Source of the DNA: Charina bottae
Lineage: Eukaryota; Chordata; Lepidosauria; Squamata; Charinaidae
Assembly: GCA_023362775.1 (NCBI GenBank)
Contig: JALMGJ010000011.1
Coordinates: 25,053,501-25,117,500 of the forward strand
Reading direction: 5' to 3'
Length of the DNA stretch: 64,000 bases
Below are positions 44,499 through 57,500 of the stretch, in pieces. The first letter of the stretch is position 1; every line of letters begins with the position of its first letter. Position numbers and translations under genes: made by a program. The notes beneath the pieces were generated by a model, which did not search any database, was not told where the DNA came from, and saw only the letters and a list, made by a program, of their open reading frames with translations.

Positions 44499-45199
44499 TC
44501 ACTTTTAAATGTCATCTACTGGAATTTTTGGAATTTTAGAGTTTGATAATAGGTCATTTTACTGAGTCACTGCATCTTTCAATTGAAGTAGCAGATTGAA
44601 ATGTACAGTTGTCCTTGGCTGCTGTCTCCTGAAAGGCCTTTCCTAACCTATCAAGCCCATAGATCCTCTTGGTATACTGAGGAACTACAGTTAATGAAAG
44701 AAGCTGGTAGAAAAGTAGAGCACAGGTGGCAGAAATCTTAAAGCTGATATGTTCACTCACAGCTTAGGGCCTGTTGGATCATTTCATTGATATATTTCAT
44801 TGGTCAACCTTTGAATGGTTTTTCCATGAACAAGGAAAAGGACATTTGAGTGATTTGGTCAAGTTGTAATATTGTTATTGTATGTTACATTTTCGGGCAT
44901 TTTATTTTTCTTCTATTTAATTTTAATGTTATATTGCTTGGTAAACTCAATGCAAACTTTTACATACAGGCTTTTTTCCAGTTCATTATTTTGATATAAA
45001 ATATTTGAAAAAATAAGATACCCATTTACCTTGAAAGAGTTTAAACCTCAAGACCTCATGTATTCCATCTAAGAGAACTAAAGAAGATTGTTATTGGTTT
45101 AGTAAAACCAAAGCATTTTAAAAGGTATGCTATGACACGCTGGATAATAAGCTACTGAAGTGCCATGTAGGTGGCATGACAATTAAGTGAACAGATAGA

Positions 45200-46490
45200 T
45201 ATAAATTCAGAGTGTTCATCATTGGTTGCTCACCAAATTGGAAAGAGTAGTCGAGTGACTAACTCAAGAATTCATCCATAGGTCCTCTGCTCCTGGATGC
45301 TTCTATTAATGACCTGAATGAAGAAGGAAAGGTAGTGCTTATCAAATTATCCAATGACACAGTATTATGTGGGATATCCAGTAGTCCATAAGATCAGCAA
45401 TAAAGTTCAACATTTTCTTCACTGAAAGGAGAAATGGGTTTAAAGTAACAAAATGAAATTTAAGAGAGAGAAGTCCAATATTTATTTATTTATTTATTTA
45501 TATTTCAAATTTCGTCATCACTCATCTTACTCAAAGAGCAATTCTGGGCAGTTTACAATAAACCTAAGATAAATACAGGTTAAAATACAATAAAAACAGT
45601 ATTCTTAAATATAAATATAAAATCCAAGATGGAGATGTTAAAAAGTTCTTAATTTAAGTTCATGTAATTCACGGTGGCCTCTTCAGGGCACCAACCACCC
45701 CCAGGATTGATTACCCCTCCTCCCGCCCCAAGCGAGATGGCAGAGCCAGGTCTTCACCCCTTTCTGGAAGGCCGGGAGATTATTCATCAATTAGGAAACA
45801 AAATTCAATTGTAAAGTTATAGGAGGGGGGTGTACAGTAACTGAGTGCAAACTGAATATGAACCTGTAGCATGACTAGCAACAAAAAAAGGCAAATGAAA
45901 TTTAGGTAGTATAAAGATAGGAAGTCATTGAAGTTTATCCATGAATTTTTCTAAATCACATTAACCTGCCTTGGTCAGATCCTATTTTAAGCATTTTGTC
46001 TAGTTCTGGACATTGCACTTTAAGATTTATAGGGATTGGAACAGGTTTGGAGAAGGGCAATTAAGATGATTGAGGATTAGAAATTAAATCCTATGAGGAA
46101 ATATGGAAGTGGCTAGATACTTTAAGCCTTGAGATAAGACAGCTGAAGGGTGATATGAGAGCACTCTTCAGATACCTGAAAAGATGTCAGCTACAAAAAT
46201 TCAAGGCATGTTTGCTCACATTGCAGAGTGAGGACATGGAATAATGGATTTAACTTAAAGGAAAGCAGGATTGTATTGAATATTGAAATTCATATGTGCA
46301 CACACACATACACAAATGTATATATCTGATCAGTAAGATTAGTTGCATGGTAGGACCAATTAGAGAAGAGATTACATGTTCCCTTTCATTGGATGCATTC
46401 AGATCAAGGCTACACAGTCATCAGGCTGGGATGCTTCAATTTCGTACTCTAAGCAGGGGATTGGACATTGGATCTTTCTTTCACTGTTAG
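45200..46490 (+). mobile_element. Old CR1 LINE remnant, interrupted by an L2 tail
   Basis: Plus-strand decayed pieces: DLNEEGKVVLIKLSNDT (palm region, D-D lost, about 45313-45370), SLEIRQLKGDMRALFRYLK (about 46120-46180) and LSLDAFRSRLHSHQAGMLQF (about 46383-46442). Many stops. An inverted L2 3' end (45480-45785) splits it. Confidence 0.65.
45480..45785 (-). mobile_element. L2 3' end fragment
   Basis: Begins with (TTTA)n at 45481-45503 and carries AATTCTGGGCAGTTTACAAT and GAGATGGCAGAGCCAGGTCT, the inverted L2 tail and end of its coding part. It is inserted in the CR1 remnant. Confidence 0.7.
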
Positions 46491-46936
46491 GGTTAGAAAT
46501 ACAGATTACATTTGAGACTAATGCTTTGTTTTTTACTAACTTATTTTACTTCATCTTAATTGAGGGTTTTAAAAATAATACATCAGATAGGGCGGAAAAG
46601 GGGGAAGCTTTATGCCATGTTAATAGCCAAGGATACTACAATATGGACCAGATAATGCATTACAATTTACAGTTAGATTAGAGCACTTGTCAGTCTCTCC
46701 TCTCTGATGTTGATATCTCTCTGGTACATTTCTAGGTCACTTTAGAGAGCTGGCCCACAGCCTAACTCTAACAATATAGACATGGAAATAAAAGTTTCAA
46801 TGAAGGAATATATAGAGTTGGCAAAATGTATATAGATAAGTAGCTAAAAGTACTATTTATAAAAATATTCTAGTATGCATATAGAAACAAAATTCTACAC
46901 TCAGAAGATTGATAAAGGATGTAGAGAATAATTTTT

Positions 46937-47838
46937 TCATTCCTTTCTTCGAATTAGTTGTTCCCTGTTATTCAACTCTGGCCGCAACAAAATGACATAA
47001 CATTTGGGGAAAAAGATGCAACCCAGAAGCCCAGCACCAGAGGCTAAGATGGAGAAGATCTCCACAGCCACCGTGTATTTCCCCTTGGAGCTCAGGTATG
47101 CTGGGACAAAGGACAACCAAACACTGCAAAAGACCAACATGCTGAAGGTGATGAACTTGGCTTCATTGAAGCTGTCAGGTAATTTCCTGGCAAGAAAAGC
47201 TGTGGTGAAGCTGATAAGAGCCAGGAAACCCATGTAGCCAAGGACACAATAAAACATGGTCACAGAGCCTTCGTTACATTGCAGTACAATTTCTTCAGTC
47301 ACTGAGGTCATATCAACATCTGGAAATGGGGGAGCCATTGACAGCCACAAAGTACAGATGCTTGCTTGGATCAGGGAGCAGGAAACAACAATGGAATTGG
47401 TTAATTTCTTCCCCACCCACTTCCTCATTCTTGAACCTGGCTTGGTAGCCATAAATGCTAGAACCACCGTGATGGTTTTTGCCAAGATAGAAGAAACAGC
47501 CACTGAGAAGATGATGCCAAAAGCTGTTTGTCGGAGAAGACAGGCTACTTTTCCTGGTTGGCCAATGAATAGCAGTGCAGAAAGGAAGCAGAGTAGGAGG
47601 GAGGTGAGGAGAATGTAGGTCAGATCACGGTTGTTGGCTATGACGATGGGAGTGCTGTGGTGCCTCACAAATACTCCTAGCACGAGAACTGTGACCAGAG
47701 AAAAAGAATGCGCAATACAGGCTAAACTGAACCCTAAAGGTTCTTTGTAAGACAAGAAACTGACAATTTTGGGAACACAGAAATCCCGTCTTGTGTTGGG
47801 ATAGTAGTCATCTTTGCATCTAAAGCATTCATTTATGT
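46937..47838 (-). CDS. V2R: V2R-C exon 6 (seven-transmembrane domain)
   Basis: 902 nt from TTTTTCAG to TGA at 46937-46939. Three linker cysteines and seven hydrophobic segments are present. [32 protein letters not shown] and the tail [11 protein letters not shown] match gene B closely, especially from helix 3 to the C-terminus. Confidence 0.97.
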
Positions 47839-50111
47839 CTGAAAAAGAAGAAAATATGTCATGTTTAACTCACAAGCATGTCATAAATCTGAAGTGTGTC
47901 CTATCACAGTAATAAAAGAAACAACTTTTTTTTTAAAAAAAATTAGGATTATGGAAAGCCTCCAAGCTCACTGATGGTTGATAAATTTTGAACAACTAAC
48001 AATTATTTTTTCATGTTGCAGATTTTATTTAATATTAAGTTTAGAATCTGTCTAAATACATAAAGAGTAGAAGTGCAGGCATATAAGAACATCAACAACA
48101 ATACTATTTCCAATTCTCTCTTAATAAATTCAAATCTAATTTTATTTTGTGCTAAATAAATATTATATAGAATCAGTTGGAATTGGCAGTTAAATATGAG
48201 CATTATATGAAATCATTCTTTTTTTTTCTCTTCTGGTTTTAAAGCTTTATTCATTTTTTTTCAACATATACCTAAAACCTACAAAGAATGAAACAAAGAA
48301 TACTACAAGGATAAAGAAAACTAAAAAACTGCAAAAATACAAAGGGGACTGCTATATAGTGACTTCCGACTTTCTACAGCAGAGATATACTTAACTCAAT
48401 ATCAATCTCTTACTCTAATTAAACTAAAATAAACATTATTTCTATAAAGCGTTTCCATTCTCATTCTCCTCTAAAACAAACTATCTTTCTCTTTCCTCTT
48501 AAAGAAAATATAAAAAACCCTTTGCAGCATAATGTTTCACCTAATAAACAACTAATCAAATATTATCCTTCTTCACTACAATTTTACTCCTCTCTACCTG
48601 CTAAAATAACAAAAAAGGGCCTGTCTACATTTGATTAATATTATTCAAAAAGAAACAAAAGCATCCATCAAGACCCTTAAAAAACCATCCTAATAAACAT
48701 ATGTATGCAATTAACCAAAGCATTTATACAGTATACTTAAACATTACATCTTACTACCATTACATATTTAAGTAATAGCCTTATTAATATCCTTTTACTC
48801 AAAATAAATTCATTATCCCAAAAACAAAAACGTCCATCTAAACCTTTAAAAGCCCATCCTGATAAACACAATTAAACAATTATCCCACTTCAAAATAAAC
48901 TAAGGCATTCACATGTCTCAGCGTTACAGACAAGGCTTTCTCCTTAGAAATCTCAAATTTAACAGCCTGCCTTGTAAAGTCCAAATAATCTTCAAAAACC
49001 TTCCAGCCCTTGAAGCTTAATTCTTTTGTTTGGTCTCTATATTCCAGGAATGCAGCCATTTCCATCCCTCCCTTTACGCCCAGAGCTTTTCCTTCTTCAA
49101 GATTAGGGTTAGCATTGCACAGGTCAATTTTACTCCCTTCATTTTTTGGCTTCAAAACATTATTCCTCATTTTCTTCTTTAAGGAAGGAGCACTATTCTC
49201 AATGTAGTTTTCATCCTTGTCACCTTGTTCAGATTGTTGGCAAACTTTAGATTCCACAAGTTCTGAGAAATTTTCCAGGGCATGGGTAACCTTAAGATAA
49301 AATTCTTTAAAGATTGCTTTGATTTCTTCCATGTCCCTCCACAGAATGTTACGGCACCCACTAGTGCCTCAAGAACACATTAGGCAGGATATTAGGAAAG
49401 TCCTTCAGTTAATTATCAGGAAATATTCAATAAACATGAATGAAATGTAAACAGAAGCTGTTCTCATGGAAAGTGAAAGCAGATAGATCAGAATTCAGCT
49501 CCGCAGATTCAACGAAGTAGATAAATCTTTTATAATCCTCAAAACATTAAAAAAGTAGCAATGAGCAAGCAAAAATCTTTAAGTCCCAACATTACAATTT
49601 AAATATTAAAAAAACCAAATCTCCAAATTAATAAATTCCAAAAATAATGAAAATCGCAAAGAGGTTCCACATTTCTTTGTTGCAAAAAGCCTCTCTTCAA
49701 CAAATAAACAGGGGAAAAATTGTGTTTTAGAAATGGGGTGGGCAGCTTTAAAATCCATTTTCAGCTTTGGCACAGCTTAAGAAAAGATGAGAACCCCGCC
49801 TCCCAGCTGATCACTCAGCAATCGATTGTGGAACGCCATTTTGCGGTTTTCTGGCTGTGATCAGCCATCCGGAGAGCACATGGGGCGATTCCTAGGATTC
49901 TTCTTAATCCGGAGAACACTTCTGGGCTCTAAGAAAACCTGCCTGAGCCCGAAAAACAATCTGTGCTCACTGGTCTACTGTAGATATTGCAAAAGACATG
50001 GCTCAAGGCACTATTCTTCCACCAGAAGCCCTATATGAAATAATTCTTATCCTCTCTCCTTGACTAACATCAGTAAGACCATCAGTAAGACCATGCATCA
50101 TCTTATTGTAT

Positions 50112-50146
<35 letters not shown>

Positions 50147-53100
50147 TCTATTTATTTATTTATCCATCCAACTTATATCACCGCCCATCTCCCCCCGTAG
50201 AGGGGACTCTGGGCGGTTTACACAAAGTTAGCAATTAAAACATATAGAAACATATAAAATAGAATACACAGTATAAGTTAATTAAATATATAAAACCCAA
50301 GAGGCTCTGATATTATGTTTAAAAGAACTCTATGGCGCAAGCCATCCCCAAGAGGAGCTATTACTCCTCCCATCCCAAGCGAGGTGGCAGAGCCAGGTCT
50401 TCAGTTGTTTTCGGAAGGTCATAAGTGTGGGGGCTTGCCTCACCTCCAGGGGCAGAGTATTCCAGAGGGTGGGTGCCACTGCAGAGAAGGCCCGCCTCCT
50501 GGACCCCGTCAGATGGAATTCTCTTGTAGACGGGGTCCGTAGCAAGCCCTCTCTGCATAACCGGGTGGGGCAGGTCCATGCTCTGGGGATGAGGCGGTCC
50601 CTTAGGTAACCTGGTCCCATGCCATGTAGGGCTTTAAAGGTGACAACCAACACCTTGAATTGGACCCGGAAGCAAACTGGTAACCAATGCAGCTCGTGCA
50701 GCAGAGGTGTCACATGTGCCGATCTTGGGGCACCCATAACTGCGTGCGCAGCCGCATTCTGGACCACTTGAAGCTTCCGGATACTCTTCAAGGGTAGCCC
50801 CATGTTGAGTGCGTTGCAATAGCCTATATGGGAGATGACCAGGGCATGAGTGACTGTATGGAGGGCATCTTGGTCCAGGAAAGGGCGTAGCTGGCGTACA
50901 ACTCGAAGTTGCACAAATGCCCTTCTGGACACGACTGCCACCTGCTCTTCAACCAGGAGTCGTGAGTCCAGAAGGACACCCAGGTTCCGCACTGTGTCTG
51001 AATGGGGTAGTGCCACCCTGTCCAGATCTAAAGATGACAACTCCCCTGATCTCGAGGCACCATCAATCCACAGCCACTCCATCTTACCAGGGTTCAGCTG
51101 AAGCCTGTTGTTCCCCATCCAGGCCCCCACAGCCTTCAGACACTGAGAAAGGGCAGCCACTGCATCACTTAGCTCACCCGGGATGGAGATATATAGTTGA
51201 GTATCATCAGCGTATTGATGATACCTCATCCCGTGTTGGCAGATGATCTCACCCAGCAGTTTCATGTAGATATTAAATAGGTGAGGGGAGAGAACCGAAC
51301 CCTGCAGCACACCACAAAGTAGGGGCCGGGGGTCAGATCTCTCATCTCCTATTACCACCGATTGGGATCAGTCTGGAGGAAGGAGGTGAACCAACGGAAA
51401 ACCACACCGCCCACCCCCAACCCCCTAAGCCCTCCCAAAAGGATACCATGGTCGATGGTATCGAAAGCCGCTGAGAGGTCAAGAAGGACCAGGATAGATG
51501 TACTGCCTCCATCCTGCACCCACCAGAGATCATCAGTAAGTGTGACCAATGCAGTTTCTACCCCATATCCCAGCCTGAACCCTGACTGAAAGGGGTCTAG
51601 ATAATCTGTATCATCCAGAATCCTCTGGAGCTGCAATGCCATCACTTTCTCAACCACCTTCCCCAAAAAGGGGAGGTGGGAGACGGGATGAAAATTGTCC
51701 AACACTATAGGGTCCAGTGATGGCTTCTTGAGGAGGGGGTGCACCAGCGCCTCCTTAAAAGCCGCCGGGAACACTCCCTCTCCCAAGGATGTAGTAACCA
51801 TCGCATGGACCCAACCACATGTCACCTCCCTGGCTGCTTTCACCAGCCAGGAGGGGCATGGGTCAAGATGACAAGTAGTGGCCCTTACAGTCTGGAGGAT
51901 CCTGTCCACTTCCTCAGGCCCAACAGGATCAAACCGTTCCCAGATAACCGGGCACAGACGTTCCCTTGGCATCTCCCCAGACCATGCATCACGCTTGGAG
52001 TTCAACTCAGAACGAATCCGAGCGATTTTATCCATCAGATACTCTGAAAATTCCTCTGCATGGCCCTGAAGGTGGGTCACCGGCCCCACCTTACCTAAGA
52101 GAGATCGAGTGATCCTAAACAGGGCCATCGGGCGGCATTCTGCGGATGCAATAAGAGCGGAGAAATATTGACGTTTCACCACTCTTACCGCCACAAGGTA
52201 GGCCTTAACTGCAGCTCTAGCTTGTGTTCGGTCAGATTCGGTGTTTGTCTTTCTCCAGTGGCACTCTAGGCGTCTCTTAACCCTCTTCAGCACCCTCAAT
52301 CCCTCCGTAAACCACGGGGAATATCAGGTCGGATGGAACAAGAGAGGCCGCATAGGCGCGATCCTGTCCAAGGCCCCGGCCGCTTCCTTATTCCAGGCTG
52401 TGGCCAGGACCTCCGCTGGACCATGCAGTAGATCCTAGGGTAAAACCCCCAGCTCCCTCTGAAACCCTATCGGGTCCATTAGTCGCCGGGGGCGGACCAA
52501 TCGAATGGGTCCAGCCTCCCTGCGGAGTGGGGCAGCATATGAGAATCTCAGGGTCACCAGGGCATGATCTGACCATGACAATGGGGAAAGTTGTTTTACA
52601 TTTCCAGCAGAGATTTGTATGGTTCCTACTCACTCAGGATAAGGTTCCTACTTGGCAACATGGTAGGATAATCTTTTTATGTATATTGGAATGTGAAGTG
52701 TTAGGAGTTTTTTTTTTGAGGTTTGAAATTGGGTGAATTTTAAGAAGAAGGATACTCTGAGCTTGTTCATCATGTATGGACTTGTTTTCCATATTTCTTG
52801 TACCTCAGTTCACTTCGCTATGTTGGCTGTGTAGGAGGGGAATTGTTATCAAGTATATCTGGTGGTCAAAAAGTTGCAGAAAACTAATCTAAATAGTGTT
52901 CAAAGAGAGGTGCCCACTTGCAATTATATTGCATAAATTCCTTGATGACAGTGGTTAAGTCTAAAAAAAGAGCTGTGCATTTACCGATTCTTTAAAGTAG
53001 GAAATATTCACTGATGATTCACAAGCAATCTATGTCTGAACTTCCAGTGAGCAGAATATATCACTCCATTGGTTTGAGAAGTGACTTCTCAACATAGTAC

Positions 53101-54485
53101 AGCTTCCTACTACCTTGAATAACTCAAAACATAGTATACTTCTCTTAGGCAAATTTATTTTAAAAAATCAGGAACAAATGATTTTTTTTTACCATTCTCA
53201 GTTGAAATTGTCCCTTCTGGGCATGGGATGCAATCATAGCAGCAAAACGGCTCCCCTTCCTTCACTTTCTTGCTGAAACCTGGATAACAACTCTCACTAC
53301 AGATAGAAATAGGTTGCACCTAGGAACGAAAGAAGATAACAATAGTCTGGAGAAGGGATCCCATTTTTTGGTCAACATTTAATGCACACATTAGGCTCTT
53401 TCTGTTCCATATCACTTTTGCTTGTGTTCACCCATCAACCAATTTTGTCTTTTTTCCATACTTAAAAAAACGTACAATATAAATTCAAACAGTTGTGATT
53501 AAAATAGATTTTTTGGATTATTAGCTCTTAAAATATCCATAGAGAGCTAGTTTGGTATAGTGGTTAAGGTACCAGGCTAGAAACTAGGAGACTGTGAGTT
53601 CTAGTCCTGACTTAGGCATGAAGCATGCCAGAATAGATTTAGTCACAGCTTTCAAATATTATAAAAGAGCAAAAGTCCCAATATTAAGAAAGCTTACACA
53701 ACCATGTATAGGTGTGGAGCAACCCAATGCCATTCCACACCAACTTTCAGCAATAGGTATATTATTAAATAATATACTTTTGTTCCAGACATAATTAGCA
53801 GAGGTAGCGATGTGGGTAGGATCTCATTATATGAATTCACACAAAGCTTATTAAACTCAATATTTCATAAGCATTTAGCATTGTCTGGAACAATGAACAT
53901 CAGAATAAAAGTCAACATTAATTCAGAATCAGGGATGATAACTGGACCTTACCTGGTTGAACGAGATGTGCCATGTAATGATCTCATCATTGAAAGTTAA
54001 TAGATCATCTGGAGGAGCTAGGTGATCCACCTTCCCAACTTTTACACGAAGAAATGATTTGTTTGGGAAAGCAATCCAGTTGATAATATCAAATCCACCT
54101 CTTACTATCCCATTCTGGTCAAAGGAGACCTGGTCCCCAGCACTATTGTTAAAAGAGACTCCTCTTAGAAAGTAATGAAGCTGAACCAAAAAAATAAATA
54201 AATAAAAATGCAAGAGTTTTGAAAGATTAAACTTCTCCTTCCTGTGATGGTAGTTTTCATAGCAGAAAAGCAGATATACAGCTCCATTCTTTGTTCATAT
54301 CTTCTAAATTCATTGAAATTGAGTCAAAGGTGTTGACAATGGGAGGAGTGAATTTATAGATTTCAGGTGAATTTATATATTTCACTTTGTCTCTGCTAAT
54401 ATTCCTCTTATGATTTAATGCTGCTTAATGGAAAAGCAACCTGATTCCAATAAAGTGGTTTGTCTATCAAAGAGTCATGAGAAAA

Positions 54486-54525
<40 letters not shown>

Positions 54526-57500
54526 CCATGAGAGATTCAGAAGGGAGGGAGAGTGGGTTTTCTAAAGTTATGCTCACTAATATGACATTAACCTCCTAAA
54601 CACCATAGGGAGGGATGCAATAGAAATCAAAGTAAAACATTCAAATAGTAACAATAGAAAGGAAAGTATTGTGACAAAACTATGAGTTTCTTTCATATTC
54701 AGGAGATGGGAAGACAGATGAAATGTAAGCACAGGCTGACTTACAGTACATGCATAATGCTCTGACAAATGAGGATATTGCGTGTATTACCTGCAGGAAA
54801 TCTTGTTTATGATTTTTTCCTCCTCCTCTGACTGCCATTGCTTTGTGTTTATGTCTAGATGTGGATATGGCATGGAAAGCATGAGCTACTGCATAAATAC
54901 CATTGTAGATACTGTAGCTATGGCCAGTCATGTCTATTTCAAAAATAGGCCCAGGAAGGCTCTTCATATTCTCTGTCCCAGTACAAATGTCTTCAGGCAC
55001 ATCACTCAAGACCACATCTGGGAATACACAGTTGAAAGCTTCTTGCCAAAACTGACTGATAAACCCATTTTCCTTTCCATTGATGAAGGGGTTTTGTTTT
55101 GCAACAAATGACCGGAACTCTGGTAGAAAAGCAGAGGTCATGGAGAAGGAGAGGGCCCCATGGATTATTTCTGTACTCCAAGAGCGTTGAAATGCTGAGG
55201 ACGTCAGCTCTACCTGGGCTGTCATTATCCATACAATACCTTTTGCTTTTGTTCTTGCCTCTCCTATACTTGGCATATATTGCAACCATCTCAAAAATAT
55301 CATGGTGAAAGATTCCCCATAGATCACAAATGCATTGGTTTTACTACCCATGACCCGATCATAGATTTTTACTCCCTTCTGAAGCATATCATCAAGTCCA
55401 TCTATATCACTAAATTTGCCAAATTTTTCAATGAAAGAGTAACAAATCCCCCTTTTGGAAAAAAGTGGAATCACCGTTTGTACAAATTTTTCCCCTTGGT
55501 CATTGTCCATGGTAAGGATCCCAATCCATGTCCACCTAAAATGCAGGAGCAGGGAGACAATCCCTGCATACTGAAGGGCATCTGGGGGAACCATCTGGTA
55601 AAAAGGGAGGCCTGGAGTTTTATCATTCATCAGTGGAGCCGAGCCATAAATGAGCTAGAGAGAAGTGGGGAAAAATAATAAGAGCTTGCATAGAACCCTT
55701 ATAGAGCCAGTTTGGTGTAGCAGTTAAGGCATCAGGCTAGAAACCAGGAGACTGTGAGTTCTATTCCTGCCTTAGGCATGAAGCCAGCTGGGTGACCTTG
55801 GGTCAGTCCCGCTCTCTCAGCCCTAGGAAGGAGGCACTGGCAAACCACTTCTGAAAAAACCTTGCCAAGAAAACTGCAGGGATATATATATCCCATATAA
55901 GGTGGATAAAAATTATATTAACAATCCTACCAGCATTCATTATGCCAGCAAATTTGGAAAACACAAGAATGGATGATATTCTGGAGGTGACAGACTCAAC
56001 TATGGGGGAGCTGGGGATGGTGACGGCCGACAGGAAGCTCTGGCGTGGGCTGGTCCATGAAGTCACGAAGAGTCGGAAGCGACTGAACGAATAAACAACA
56101 ACAACCAGCATTCATATAAGGCAGCCTTCAACATGCCTAGTTGAAATCATGTTTGAGTTTCTGCTGTATTTCCTATATGCATTGTTTTGTTATAAATCCT
56201 ATGGTAGTGCCTTAAATTTAGAACTCATTGAAACATCCTTTCCAACTGAATTTTTGAATTGTATCACAATGATGTCAAATTGAATCAGGCAATTCTTAAA
56301 TGTTTTAGAGGGGCTAAAAATGATTTAAAGATTCAGTACACTTTCTAACCCATTGAACCATGATTGCCACTTTCCTTCCATAGAACGGACAGCTTGGAGG
56401 AATTATTCTCTCTTTTTCTATTTTGCTTATTTTGGTAGAATTTGTTTAGAGAAATTCACTGGGAGGCAAGGAAAAATTCATTCTGTTTCCATTTTTGATC
56501 TGATTTGCTATTTTTTGTGTGATGTTCTGTCTTTTCCCGAATTAATATCCTTTGATTGTTACCTCATTATAATTCTTAATCATTTTGTCTGACTTGTAGC
56601 ATGTTCCTTTCAGTCTTTCTGTTCTGAGTATTCACAGATTTTTTCCTGTTGATCCCCACTTTCCTGCATTCTGTTCCCAAGAAAGTCCTCTTTCCTTTCT
56701 GCCACTTCTGTTTCTGCTTGTCTTGTCCTCAACAAATCTAAGGTGTAGTGGTGGATTCGAGATACTTTGTTAGCATACTGCATGTAATTTAGACTATTTA
56801 TTGATATAATATTATATGCAAAAAAGCACATGGTCAGATTTTTTATAATGTCGCACTAGTGGCATGTAAGAGATCACTTTCAGAAGGATCTAACTTTAAC
56901 AATGAGGTGTGCAAACAACAATGAGGTGTGCAAACTAGTGGTCAGAGGGTGACAGGTGCTTCCATCTTTCATAGGAGTATACTTTTTAAACAATCCTTGA
57001 ATTTTTATTTTTTAGTTTGAGGAGAGCACTTTCTTCCAATCCTTGGTCTCCTTTCCTTTTATAATCACTGCCTTGAAAGTATTAAGTATTAAGAAATTAT
57101 TCAAAAATATTTTGCTCTGTAGCCATTGAAACTACATAACTAAAAAGTTACAAAACTGATGTATGTTAAATTTCATACACATAGTCAAAAAGTGTCCTAC
57201 CTGTGGAATTTTATAGATATCCAAGATGGTGGAGATATGAAGAGAGATTTCAGCATCCAATCCCCCAACAACAGATACTAAATTATTATGGATCTGGCAG
57301 CTGTAATTGGGGATCAGTCTCTCCACTGATGATAGAAGTAGCATTGTAGCCTGAAAAGTCTTTGGGGCATTGTCATAGCTGTCATGGACGCAGAAACCCA
57401 AGGTGAGATTGGGTATGATCTGTGGGTTTTCATTGATCTCCTTTACTGCAAATGCCAGAGCCAGGATGTGTTGGTAATTCTTAGGAACTAGACTACAATG

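Larger units (their letters stand above)
50107..52600 (-). mobile_element. L2-type LINE (CR1 superfamily), 5'-truncated
   Basis: Minus-strand LINE from the end of its endonuclease (SDHALVTL near 52570) through RT to a 3' tail with CCGCCCAGAGTCCC and GGGCGGTGATATAA, followed by (TAAA)n at 50107-50164. The two reading blocks meet at about 51355 with one frameshift. No TSD is clear. Confidence 0.88.

Noticed and set aside
44554..44760. Minus-strand 68-codon frame upstream of relic D, considered as V2R exon 5
   Set aside because: No cysteine pattern of exon 5 and no splice sites; unrelated sequence.
49826..50038. Plus-strand ORF at the end of the HAL1-like copy
   Set aside because: Antisense of the retroposon 5' leader; the homologous region of copy 1 has no matching frame.
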